Origin: DATAFF01 sp963744915
GTDB lineage: Bacteria > Pseudomonadota > Alphaproteobacteria > Rhizobiales > Aestuariivirgaceae
DNA length: 64,000 nt
Reading direction: 5' to 3'
NCBI GenBank assembly: GCA_963744915.1
Contig: CAVUUY010000006.1
Span: 62,001 to 126,000, forward strand
The notes beneath the pieces were generated by a model. That model was given only the letters and a program-made list of their open reading frames with translations, ran no database searches and had not been told where the DNA came from. Shown here one piece after another: positions 34,641 through 42,949 of the stretch. The first letter of the stretch is position 1; each line of letters opens with the position of its first letter. Made by a program: the position numbers and the translations under genes.

Positions 34641-36542
34641 CTACGCGCTCAACCGGCCCGCCTGGTCGAGGAAGCCGACGATGTCGCCCGCCGCCTCCTC
34701 GGCCGAGCGGTGGGCCGTGTCGATCCGGATCTCCGGCTGTTCAGGCGCCTCATAGGGCGAGGAGATGCCGGTGAAATTTGCAATCTCGCCGCGCCGCGCC
34801 TTGGCATAGAGTCCCTTGGGATCGCGGGTCTCGGCGAGCGCCAGCGGCGTGTCGACGAACACCTCGATGAATTCGCCCGTCTCGACCAGCTCGCGCGCCA
34901 TCAAGCGCTCGGAGCGGAAAGGCGAGATGAACGACACCAGCACGATCAGCCCGGCATCGACCATGAGCCGCCCGAGCTCGGCGACGCGCCGGATGTTCTC
35001 CACCCGGTCGGCATCGGTGAATCCCAGATCCTTGTTGAGCCCGTGGCGGACATTGTCGCCGTCGAGCAGATAGGTGTGATGGCCCATCGCATGGAGGCGC
35101 TTCTCCACCAGATTGGCGATGGTCGACTTGCCGGCGCCGGACAGGCCGGTGAACCACAGCATGCAGGGCTTCTGCCGCAGGAGCGCCGCGCGCGCCCGCT
35201 TGTTCACGTCCAATGCCTGCCAGTGGATGTTCGAGGCGCGGCGGAGCGCGAAGTTGATCAGCCCCATTCCGACCGTGTTGTTGGTGAACCGGTCGATCAG
35301 GATGAAGCCGCCGAGGTCGCGGTTCTCGGCATAGGGTGCAAAGGCGATCTCGGCATCGAGCGCCAGGTTGCACACGCCGATCTCGTTGAGCTCGAGGGTG
35401 CGCGCCGCCATGTGCTCCAGCGTGTTGACATTGATCTTGTATTTCGGCTGCGCGACCGCCCCCTGGACGGTGCGGGTGGCGCATTTCACGAGATAATGCC
35501 GGCCCGGCAGCATCGGCTCGTCGCCCAGCCACAGGATCGAGGTCTCGAACTGGTCGGCCACCGCCAACGGATCCCTGGCCGCCGTGATCACCGTGCCGCG
35601 GCTCGCATCCACCTCGTCGGCGAAGGTCATCGTCACCGACTGGCCGGCGCCCGCCCGGTCGAGATCGCCATCGAAGGTGACGATCCGGGCGATGGTGGTT
35701 TCCCGCCCGCCCGGCATCATTTTGACGCGATCGCCGGGCTGGACGCTGCCGGCGGCGATCATCCCGGAGAACCCCCGGAACGACTGGTCCGGCCGGTTGA
35801 CCCATTGGACCGGCATGCGGAACGACCCGTCGCTGCCGGAGCGGTCGACCGGCACCTCCTCGAGAAAGCCGAGCAGGGTCGGGCCGCCATGCCACGGCAT
35901 GAGCGTGCTCCGGGTCACGACATTGTCGCCCCGCAGCGCCGACAGCGGAATGGCGGTGACGGCAGCGATGCCGAGGCTCTCGGCAAACTGCCGGTACTCC
36001 GCCTCGATCCGCCGGAACACCGCCTCCTCATAGCCGACGAGGTCCATCTTGTTGACCGCGAGCACCACCGTTTTGATGCCGATCAGCGACACGATGAAGC
36101 TGTGGCGCCGGGTCTGGGTGAGCACGCCCTTGCGGGCGTCGACCAGGATGACGGCAAGCTCCGCCGTCGAGGCGCCGGTCGCCATGTTGCGGGTGTATTG
36201 CTCATGGCCCGGAGTATCGGCGACGATAAATTTTCGACGCTCTGTGGTGAAGGCACGATAAGCAACATCAATCGTGATGCCCTGCTCGCGTTCGGCCGCA
36301 AGCCCGTCCACCAGGAGCGCGAAATCGAGCGCTCCGCCCTGCGTCCCGATCCGCCTGGAATCGGATTCGAGGGCCTGCAGGTGATCCTCGAAGATCAGCT
36401 TCAATTCATAGAGCAGCCGCCCGATCAGCGTCGACTTGCCGTCATCGACGCTGCCGCAGGTGATGAAGCGCAGCAGGTCCTTGCTCTCCTGGAGCGCGAG
36501 ATAGTCGGCGACCGAGGTCGTCGCGGGATCGAGCCGTCGCAT
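34641..36542 (-). CDS. cysN: Bifunctional sulfate adenylyltransferase subunit 1/adenylylsulfate kinase
   Basis: CysN-CysC fusion of 633 residues for sulfate activation to APS and PAPS. The GTPase part has GSVDDGKSTLIGRLL (residues 30-44), EREQGITIDVAYR, DTPGHEQYTRNM and NKMD. The elongation-factor-like middle ends near residue 440. The APS kinase part starts around residue 455 with WFTGLSGAGKSTIANLVEK, DGDNVRHGLNKDLGF and the C-terminal ISSPYEAPEQPEIRID. Both halves look intact. Its ATG shares a base with the cysD stop, so the two are translationally coupled. Confidence 0.94.
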   Translation of the reverse strand: MRRLDPATTSVADYLALQESKDLLRFITCGSVDDGKSTLIGRLLYELKLIFEDHLQALESDSRRIGTQGGALDFALLVDGLAAEREQGITIDVAYRAFTTERRKFIVADTPGHEQYTRNMATGASTAELAVILVDARKGVLTQTRRHSFIVSLIGIKTVVLAVNKMDLVGYEEAVFRRIEAEYRQFAESLGIAAVTAIPLSALRGDNVVTRSTLMPWHGGPTLLGFLEEVPVDRSGSDGSFRMPVQWVNRPDQSFRGFSGMIAAGSVQPGDRVKMMPGGRETTIARIVTFDGDLDRAGAGQSVTMTFADEVDASRGTVITAARDPLAVADQFETSILWLGDEPMLPGRHYLVKCATRTVQGAVAQPKYKINVNTLEHMAARTLELNEIGVCNLALDAEIAFAPYAENRDLGGFILIDRFTNNTVGMGLINFALRRASNIHWQALDVNKRARAALLRQKPCMLWFTGLSGAGKSTIANLVEKRLHAMGHHTYLLDGDNVRHGLNKDLGFTDADRVENIRRVAELGRLMVDAGLIVLVSFISPFRSERLMARELVETGEFIEVFVDTPLALAETRDPKGLYAKARRGEIANFTGISSPYEAPEQPEIRIDTAHRSAEEAAGDIVGFLDQAGRLSA

Positions 36543-37451
36543 CAGAAATAGCCTTCCTGTTTCTTCTTCTCCATCGAGGCCGACTGGTCATGATCGATGA
36601 CCCGTCCCTGGCGTTCCGAGGAGGTGGCGGTCAGCATCTCCTCGACGATGGCCAAAAGATCGGTGGCGGTGCTTTCCACCGCCCCGGTGAGCGGGTAACA
36701 GCCGAGCGTGCGGAAGCGGATCATCCGCATTTGCGGCGTCTCGCCCGGATCGAGCGGCAAGCGCTCGTCGTCGACCATGATCAGCTGGCCGTCCCGCCGC
36801 ACCACCGGCCGCATGGCGGCGAAATAAAGCGGCACGATCGGGATGTCCTCGCGGTGGATATATTGCCACACGTCGAGCTCGGTCCAGTTGGACAGCGGGA
36901 ACACCCGGATGGTCTCGCCCGGGTTCTTGCGGGCATTGTAGAGGCGCCACAGCTCGGGGCGCTGGTGCTTCGGGTCCCAGCGGTGCTTGGCGCTGCGAAA
37001 CGAGAAGATCCGCTCCTTTGCCCGCGATTTCTCCTCGTCGCGGCGGGCCCCGCCGAACGCCGCATCGAAGCCCCATTTGTCCAGCGCCTGCTTGAGCCCC
37101 TCGGTCTTCATCACGTCGGTATGGAGGGCCGAGCCGTGGCTGATCGGGCCGATGCCGCGTTTGAGCCCGTCCTGGTTGACGTGGACGAGGAGATCGAGCC
37201 CGAGCTCGCGCGCCGTGCGGTCGCGGAAGGCGATCATGTCGCGAAACTTCCAGGTGGTGTCGACATGCAGCAGGGGGAATGGCAGCCGGCCGGGATGAAA
37301 GGCCTTGCGCGCCAGATGCAGCATCACCGCCGAGTCCTTGCCGATGGAATAGAGCATCACCGGCTTGGTGCATTCGGCCGCGACCTCGCGGATGATGTGG
37401 ATCGATTTCGGCCTCGAGCTGGTCGAGATGGGAGAGATTGGGGGATGGCAT
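36542..37451 (-). CDS. cysD: Sulfate adenylyltransferase subunit 2, frameshifted near the N-terminus
   Basis: Catalytic ATP-pyrophosphatase subunit that joins sulfate and ATP to APS with CysN. The body is intact: MLYSIGKDSAVMLHLARKAF with the PP-loop, LLHVDTTWKFRDMIAFRD, GARRDEEKSRAKERIFSFR and FPLSNWTELDVWQYI. The natural start ATG 37451 reads MPSPNLSHLDQLEAE and then leaves frame. Removing one T from TTT at 37406-37408 (plus strand) restores SIHIIREVAAECTKP, the normal sequence. The span is 910 bases, one more than a 302-codon gene. As written, translation could only start near 37360, losing about 30 residues. Confidence 0.88.
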
Positions 37452-37533
37452 GGCGCGCTAGGTAGAGGCGTTGGCGAATTTAGGCAATAGGCAGTCCTTT
37501 TCAGCGCCGGCGCGGCGCTCTAAGGTTCCTGCC

Positions 37534-38148
37534 ATGTTCGCCCAGGATCCGCATAGGGTCGGTCCGGCCGAGGGTCGCCTGCTCGAGGAGGCGATTGGCC
37601 GGGAGGTCCGGAATTTCCGCGAAAAACTCGGGCTGACCATTGCCGAGCTGGCCAAGTCGTCGCGCATTTCCGCCGGCATGCTGTCCAAGATCGAGAACGG
37701 CACCACCTCGCCATCGCTATCGACGCTGCAGGCCCTCTCCCGTGCCCTCCATGTGCCGGTGACGGCACTTTTCCGCTCCTTCGAGGAGACCAACGAGGCG
37801 ACCTTCGTCAAGGCCGGACAGGGCCTCACCATCGAGCGTCGCGGCACCCGTGCCGGCCACCAGTACCAGCTGCTCGGGCATACCCCGCATGGCGCGCTGG
37901 TGGTCGAGCCCTATCTCATCACCCTCACCGATGAATCCGATGTCTTCCCCATCTTCCAGCATGCCGGGCTCGAATTCCTCTATATGCTGGAGGGCGAGGT
38001 CGCATACCGCCACGGCGCCAAGACCTATGTGATGACGCGGGGCGATTCGCTGTTCTTCGACGCCGAGGCGCCGCACGGGCCCGAGGAGCTGCTGCGCCTG
38101 CCGATCCATTTCCTGTCGGTGATCTGCTACACCCGCGAAACGAGGTGA
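37534..38148 (+). CDS. XRE-family regulator with C-terminal cupin domain
   Basis: DNA-binding regulator of about 204 residues. The helix-turn-helix occupies about residues 23-80 (IGREVRNFREKLGLTIAELA, ISAGMLSKIENGTTSPSLST). The cupin spans about 130-195 (GLEFLYMLEGEVAYRHGAKT, GDSLFFDAEAPHGP). This layout matches PuuR- and SutR/YdcN-like repressors sensing small ligands. It is divergent from cysD across about 80 bases, so control of sulfate activation is an attractive but unproven role. Its end overlaps the convergent monooxygenase by 22 bases. Confidence 0.85.
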   Translation: MFAQDPHRVGPAEGRLLEEAIGREVRNFREKLGLTIAELAKSSRISAGMLSKIENGTTSPSLSTLQALSRALHVPVTALFRSFEETNEATFVKAGQGLTIERRGTRAGHQYQLLGHTPHGALVVEPYLITLTDESDVFPIFQHAGLEFLYMLEGEVAYRHGAKTYVMTRGDSLFFDAEAPHGPEELLRLPIHFLSVICYTRETR

Positions 38149-39653
38149 AGCCGCGCCAGATAGGCGGCGAGCTTCTGGCGCTCCGCCGCCGGCTCGGCAA
38201 ATCCGACATAGCCGTCGGGCCGGACGAGATAGGCGGCACCCTCCTTGAGGCCGGCAGCGGCCGCCCCAGGGGACCACGGGAAGACGTGCAGCGGCAGATC
38301 GAGCCGCGAGCAGGTTTCGCTCAGCGACACCGGGTTGCCGCCATAGACATGCACCTGCCAGCTGCAGCTCGCCAGCGCGGTGAAATTGTCGCGCCCGGCC
38401 GGGGCCGCGACATAGGGCAGGCGGTCGCCGCCTGCCACAGTACCGGCCTTGCCGGCACTGATCGGCGAGCCGCGATAGTCGAGCCCGATCTGCGACACCG
38501 TGCGGAACATCAGCCGGCGCATGGCGGTGAGCTCGAACAGCGCCGGCAGCAGCCGCGGCACCAGCTCGACCCGGACCAGGCGGGCGATCCGGCCCGCACT
38601 CGTGACGATGGTGAACGCCCGGTCGGTGGTCTCGACCAGGCGCCGGGCAAAGGCGATGCGCTCGGTCTCATAGCTGTCGAGCAGCTCCTTGCCGGAGCCC
38701 TTGAGCACCGCGGCAAGCTTCCAGGCGAGATTGGTTGCATCGCCGATGCCGGTGTTCATGCCCTGGCCGCCGACCGGGCTGTGGATATGGGCGGCATCGC
38801 CGACGAGGAAGCTGCGGCCGCGCCGGAAGCGATTGGCCACCCGATGATGCACGCGATAGGTCGAGAACCAGTTCACCGCCCCGATCGACATGCGCAGATG
38901 CTCGATCACCGACTTGCTGACGTCCTCAAACGCCAGCGTGTGCTGCCGGCCTTCGGCCTGGTCCTCGATGGTGCCGACCAGCCGCACCCGGCCCTGACCC
39001 TTCAGGGGGAATACCGCCAGGAAATCGGCATCGTCGAGCGCCACATGCAGCTCGCCATCGGACACCGGTCCGCTGGCGGTGATGTCGGCGACATAGAAAA
39101 GATGCGAATAGGTGCCGCCCGGGAAGCCCACCTCCAGTGCCCCGCGCACCGTCGAATGGGCCCCGTCGCAGCCTGCGACATAGAGCGCCTCGACCGTCTC
39201 CTCGCTGCCATCGCCATGACGGAGCTTGGCTATCGCCCGCGCCTCGTCCTGCGTCATCGAAACGAGCTCCACCGGCCGTTCCACCGCGACCCCCAATTGC
39301 ATCAGGTGGTCGATCAGCAGCCGTTCATGGACGTCCTGCGGCAGGATCAGCACATAGGGATAGGGCGACAGCCCGGTGCCGATATCACCCAACGACACCC
39401 GCCCCGCCTTGCGGCCGCGCACCCACAGATTGACCGCGGTCATCACCTGCCCGGCTGCCACCGCCGCAGCGGCAAAGCCGAGCTGGCGATAGAATTCGAG
39501 GGTGCGGGCATGAACCACCAATGCCCGCGAGGTCATCCCCGGCGCCGGCGCCTTGTCGATGATGCGGAACCGGACGCCCAAGGTCTTGAGCCACAGGGCA
39601 AGGACGAGACCGGTCGGGCCGGCACCGACGACGAGGACTTCCGTTTGGGCCAT
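38127..39653 (-). CDS. FAD-dependent aromatic-ring monooxygenase
   Basis: Class A flavoprotein hydroxylase of about 508 residues (PheA/TfdB/MhpA fold). Seen: the FAD Rossmann motif VLVVGAGPTGLVLALWL, SRALVVHARTLEFYRQLG, the DG motif YVAGCDGAHSTVRGALE and the ribityl-binding SFLVGDAAHIHSPVGGQGMN. A thioredoxin-like C-terminal part ends the chain. Such enzymes hydroxylate phenolic compounds with NAD(P)H and oxygen; the substrate is not evident and no ring-cleavage gene is nearby. I take ATG 39653; a GTG at 39665 would add four residues. Confidence 0.84.
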   Translation of the reverse strand: MAQTEVLVVGAGPTGLVLALWLKTLGVRFRIIDKAPAPGMTSRALVVHARTLEFYRQLGFAAAAVAAGQVMTAVNLWVRGRKAGRVSLGDIGTGLSPYPYVLILPQDVHERLLIDHLMQLGVAVERPVELVSMTQDEARAIAKLRHGDGSEETVEALYVAGCDGAHSTVRGALEVGFPGGTYSHLFYVADITASGPVSDGELHVALDDADFLAVFPLKGQGRVRLVGTIEDQAEGRQHTLAFEDVSKSVIEHLRMSIGAVNWFSTYRVHHRVANRFRRGRSFLVGDAAHIHSPVGGQGMNTGIGDATNLAWKLAAVLKGSGKELLDSYETERIAFARRLVETTDRAFTIVTSAGRIARLVRVELVPRLLPALFELTAMRRLMFRTVSQIGLDYRGSPISAGKAGTVAGGDRLPYVAAPAGRDNFTALASCSWQVHVYGGNPVSLSETCSRLDLPLHVFPWSPGAAAAGLKEGAAYLVRPDGYVGFAEPAAERQKLAAYLARLHLVSRV

Positions 39654-39869
39654 GGAGGGGTCCACTTTCCGCTGGTCGGCGGCCCTTAGAACCGGCCCGG
39701 CGCCCTGTCAAGGTGGCGCGCCGGCGGTCCTGCTTCCAACCCGAGTCGGCATTGTCGGCGCCGCCTGCCATCGATCGCGGCGGCCACAATTGACGCCGCG
39801 GTTCAGAGAGGCTAGTGCAGTGTGGTGTTGGGGGGGGAATAATAGTTTCAGCCCAGGAAAGTTTTGCGG

Positions 39870-41177
39870 ATGTCCGCCGACCTCGCCAAATACGCCAGCG
39901 ATCACAGCATCAAGTTCTTCCTGTTCAACTTCACCGACCTGTTCGGGACCCAGCGCGCCAAGCTCGTCCCCGCCGAGTCGGTGGCAGCCATGCAGAAATC
40001 GGGGGCCGGTTTTGCCGGTTTTGCCACCTGGCTGGACATGACTCCGGCGCATCCCGACCTGTTCGTCATACCTGATCCGCAGTCGGTGATACCGCTGCCG
40101 TGGAAGCCCGGCGTCGCCTGGGTGGCCGGCGATCCGTGGATGAACGGCAAGCCGGTGGCGCAGGCGCCGCGGCTGGTGCTGAAGAACCTGATGGACAAGG
40201 CGGCAAGCCGCGGCATGACCTTCATGGCCGGCGTCGAGCCCGAGTTCCATCTCATCAATGCCGACGGCTCGGCGATATCCGACCACCGCGACACCCAGGA
40301 GAAGCCCTGCTACGACCAGGCCGCCATCATGCGCCGCTACGAGGTGATCGCCGACATCTGCTCGACGATGGTCGGCCTCGGCTGGTCGCCCTATCAGAAC
40401 GACCATGAGGATGCCAACGGCCAGTTCGAGATCAACTGGAACTTCAATGACGGGCTGACCACCGCCGATCAGCTGTGCTTCTTCAAGTTCATGGTCAAGT
40501 CGATCGCCGAGCAGCATGGGCTCAGGGCGACCTTCATGCCCAAGCCGTTCGCCAATCTGACCGGCAATGGCTGCCATGTGCACATGTCGGTGTGGGATGG
40601 CGACCGCAAGATCAACCGCTTCCAGGATTCCGGCGAAGATCTCGGCCTCTCATCCGAGGCGCAGCATTTCCTCGGCGGAGTGATGCACCATGCCGAAGCC
40701 CTGGCGGCGATCACCAATCCGACGGTCAACAGCTACAAGCGCATCAATGCCCCGCGGACGGTTTCGGGCGCCACGTGGTCCCCGAACACGGTGACCTATG
40801 GCGGCAACAACCGCACCCACATGGTGCGGGTGCCCGACGAGGGCCGCTTCGAGCTCAGGCTGCCCGATGGCGCGGCCAACCCCTATCTCATGATGGCGGC
40901 GATCCTTGCCGCCGGCCTCCATGGCATCGACGAGAAGATGGACCCCGGCAAGCGGCTCGACATCGACATGTATGCCGAGGGGCACACCGTGAAGGACGCC
41001 AAGCGCCTGCCGCTCAACCTGATCGATGCGCTGCGCAGCTTCGAGCGCGACAGCTATCTCACCGAAGCGCTCGGCCGCGAGTTCTCCGCCGCCTATGTCA
41101 AGCTCAAGACCAATGAGTGGAACAATTACTGCCGCCACCTGACCCAATGGGAGCGGGACACGACGCTCGACTGCTAG
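39870..41177 (+). CDS. glnT: Type III glutamine synthetase (GlnT / gamma-glutamylmethylamide synthetase family)
   Basis: 435-residue enzyme of the GlnT group, which joins ammonia or methylamine to glutamate with ATP. N-terminal FFLFNFTDLFGTQRAKLVPA, metal-binding FMAGVEPEFHLI, YQNDHEDANGQFEINWNFND, TGNGCHVHMSVWDG, SYKRINAPRTVSGATWSPNT and NRTHMVRVPDEGRFELRLPD are all typical. GlnT of rhizobia and GmaS of methylamine users share this architecture, and sequence alone does not separate them here. AGGAAAG precedes ATG 39870. soxBDAG follows after 243 bases, without the mgsABC genes of the full N-methylglutamate pathway. Confidence 0.85.
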   Translation: MSADLAKYASDHSIKFFLFNFTDLFGTQRAKLVPAESVAAMQKSGAGFAGFATWLDMTPAHPDLFVIPDPQSVIPLPWKPGVAWVAGDPWMNGKPVAQAPRLVLKNLMDKAASRGMTFMAGVEPEFHLINADGSAISDHRDTQEKPCYDQAAIMRRYEVIADICSTMVGLGWSPYQNDHEDANGQFEINWNFNDGLTTADQLCFFKFMVKSIAEQHGLRATFMPKPFANLTGNGCHVHMSVWDGDRKINRFQDSGEDLGLSSEAQHFLGGVMHHAEALAAITNPTVNSYKRINAPRTVSGATWSPNTVTYGGNNRTHMVRVPDEGRFELRLPDGAANPYLMMAAILAAGLHGIDEKMDPGKRLDIDMYAEGHTVKDAKRLPLNLIDALRSFERDSYLTEALGREFSAAYVKLKTNEWNNYCRHLTQWERDTTLDC

Positions 41178-41185
41178 AAGGGTGA

Positions 41186-41208
41186 CAAGGGTCGGTTTCT
41201 CGCCCTTG
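41186..41208 (+). terminator. Possible hairpin after glnT
   Basis: CAAGGG at 41186-41191 and CCCTTG at 41203-41208 form a perfect 6-bp stem with an 11-base loop, eight bases after the glnT stop. There is no clear U-run. It may end glnT transcription before soxB. The remaining bases up to 41421 hold no gene I can support. Confidence 0.3.
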
Positions 41209-41420
41209 AAGAGCTGCGTCGGAAATGAAGCGCTAGCAGGTGTGGGTCATGGCGGGTCCTTTGTTGACGAGACCCACGGATTTGCTGCCGTGCCTGTGCG
41301 GTTGGGCACAGCCGCCTCGATTGACGGCGCGGCCGGGAGCCGCTAGTCCATTAGCCGATCGGGGGATCGAAACGTCTGGCTGTCGAGGGGCTTTTCGTCA
41401 TTTCCGCCGGTCCTGCCAAT

Positions 41421-42671
41421 ATGCACTATTCCATCTTCTCGCTCGTCCGCAATGCATTGAGCGGCCATCGGCACTGGCCGCCGGCCTGGCGCGAGCCCGA
41501 GCCCAAGCCCGACTATGACGTGGTCATAGTCGGTGGCGGCGGGCACGGGCTCGCCACCGCCTACTACCTCGCGCGCGAACACGGCATCAACAATGTCGCG
41601 GTGGTGGAGAAGAGCTGGCTCGGATCCGGCAATATCGGGCGCAACACCACGATCATCCGCTCGAACTATCTGCTGGCCGGCAACAATCCCTTCTACGAAT
41701 GGTCCCTGAAACTATGGGAGGGACTCGAGCAGGAGTTCAATTTCAACGCCATGGTGTCGCAGCGCGGCATCATCAACCTCGTGCATTCCGATGCGCAGCG
41801 AGATGCCTCGGCCCGCCGCGGCAATGCCATGCGGCTGCTCGGCGTCGATGCCGAGCTCCTCGATCGCGACGGCGTCCGCCGCATCCTGCCCTTCCTCAAT
41901 TTCGACAGCAGCCGCTTCCCCATCATGGGCGGGTTGATGCAGCGCCGCGGCGGCACCGTGCGGCATGACGCCGTCGCCTGGGGCTATGCCCGCGGCGCCG
42001 ACAGCCGCGGCGTCGACATCATCCAGAATTGCGAGGTCACCGGCATCCGCCTCGACAATGGCCGGGCCGTCGGCGTCGAGACCACCAGGGGCTTCATCGG
42101 CTGCCGCAAGCTGGCGCTGGCCGGCGCCGGGAACTCGACCGAACTTGCCCATATGGCCGGGCTCGCGCTGCCGATCGAGAGCCATGTGCTGCAGGCCTTC
42201 GTGTCGGAAGGCATCAAGCCCTATCTCGACATGGTGGTGACCTTCGGCATGGGCCATTTCTACATGTCGCAGTCCGACAAGGGCGGCCTCGTCTTCGGCG
42301 GCGACATCGACGGCTACAACTCCTATGCCCGGCGCGGCAACATGCCGACCGTCGAACATGTCATGGAGGGCGGCGTCGCCCTCATTCCCGGCCTGTCGCG
42401 CATCCGCGTTCTGCGCTCCTGGGGCGGGATCATGGACATGTCGATGGATGGTTCGCCGATCATCGACAAGACGCCGGTCGAGAACCTGTTGCTCAATTGC
42501 GGCTGGTGCTATGGCGGCTTCAAGGCCACGCCGGCCTCCGGCTGGTGCTTCGCCCATCTGATCGCCACCGGCCAGACGCACCGGCTCGCCGCCCCCTTCC
42601 GGCTCGACCGCTTCCGCACCGGCCGCACCATCGATGAGCGCGGAGCCGGCGCACAGCCCAACCTGCATTGA
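41421..42671 (+). CDS. soxB: Sarcosine oxidase beta subunit
   Basis: Flavin subunit (416 residues) of heterotetrameric sarcosine oxidase, which demethylates sarcosine to glycine and formaldehyde or methylene-THF. N-terminal YSIFSLVRNALSGHRHWPPA, FAD-binding VVIVGGGGHGLATAYYLARE, and GSGNIGRNTTIIRSNYLLAG are standard for SoxB. RRGGTVRHDAVAWGYARGA contains the His region that holds covalent FMN in the family. CGWCYGGFKATPASGWCFAH is the C-terminal flavin region. First of soxBDAG. Confidence 0.93.
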   Translation: MHYSIFSLVRNALSGHRHWPPAWREPEPKPDYDVVIVGGGGHGLATAYYLAREHGINNVAVVEKSWLGSGNIGRNTTIIRSNYLLAGNNPFYEWSLKLWEGLEQEFNFNAMVSQRGIINLVHSDAQRDASARRGNAMRLLGVDAELLDRDGVRRILPFLNFDSSRFPIMGGLMQRRGGTVRHDAVAWGYARGADSRGVDIIQNCEVTGIRLDNGRAVGVETTRGFIGCRKLALAGAGNSTELAHMAGLALPIESHVLQAFVSEGIKPYLDMVVTFGMGHFYMSQSDKGGLVFGGDIDGYNSYARRGNMPTVEHVMEGGVALIPGLSRIRVLRSWGGIMDMSMDGSPIIDKTPVENLLLNCGWCYGGFKATPASGWCFAHLIATGQTHRLAAPFRLDRFRTGRTIDERGAGAQPNLH

Positions 42672-42682
42672 GGACCCCAAGC

Positions 42683-42949
42683 ATGCTGATCGACTGCCCT
42701 TATTGCGGCGCGCGTCTCTCCGAGGAGTTCACCATCCTCGGCGATGCCACCAAGGAGCGGCCGTCGGGGAGTCGAGCCTCCGACATGGAAGCCTGGTACG
42801 ACTATGTCTTCATCCGCGACAACCCCAAGGGCAGGCACCGCGAATATTGGCAGCATAGCGGCGGCTGCCGCGCCTGGCTGGTGGTCGAGCGCGATACGCT
42901 GACCCACCAGGTCTACGCCGTCACCGCAGCGCGGAACACCGGCCCATGA
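42683..42949 (+). CDS. soxD: Sarcosine oxidase delta subunit
   Basis: Small zinc-binding subunit of 88 residues. MLIDCPYCGARLSEEF carries the CxxC pair, and EYWQHSGGCRAWLVVERDT the remaining His/Cys ligands. VFIRDNPKGRHREYW is the family core. ATG 42683 lies 11 bases after the soxB stop, and its own stop overlaps soxA by 4 bases. Confidence 0.93.
   Translation: MLIDCPYCGARLSEEFTILGDATKERPSGSRASDMEAWYDYVFIRDNPKGRHREYWQHSGGCRAWLVVERDTLTHQVYAVTAARNTGP

Noticed and set aside
34710..36551. A long plus-strand open frame opposite cysNC
   Set aside because: Antisense to an intact CysN-CysC fusion; no motifs of its own.
41209..41420. Degraded mgsABC genes between glnT and soxB
   Set aside because: Only about 210 bases and no similarity to glutamine amidotransferase or glutamate synthase motifs in any frame I read.
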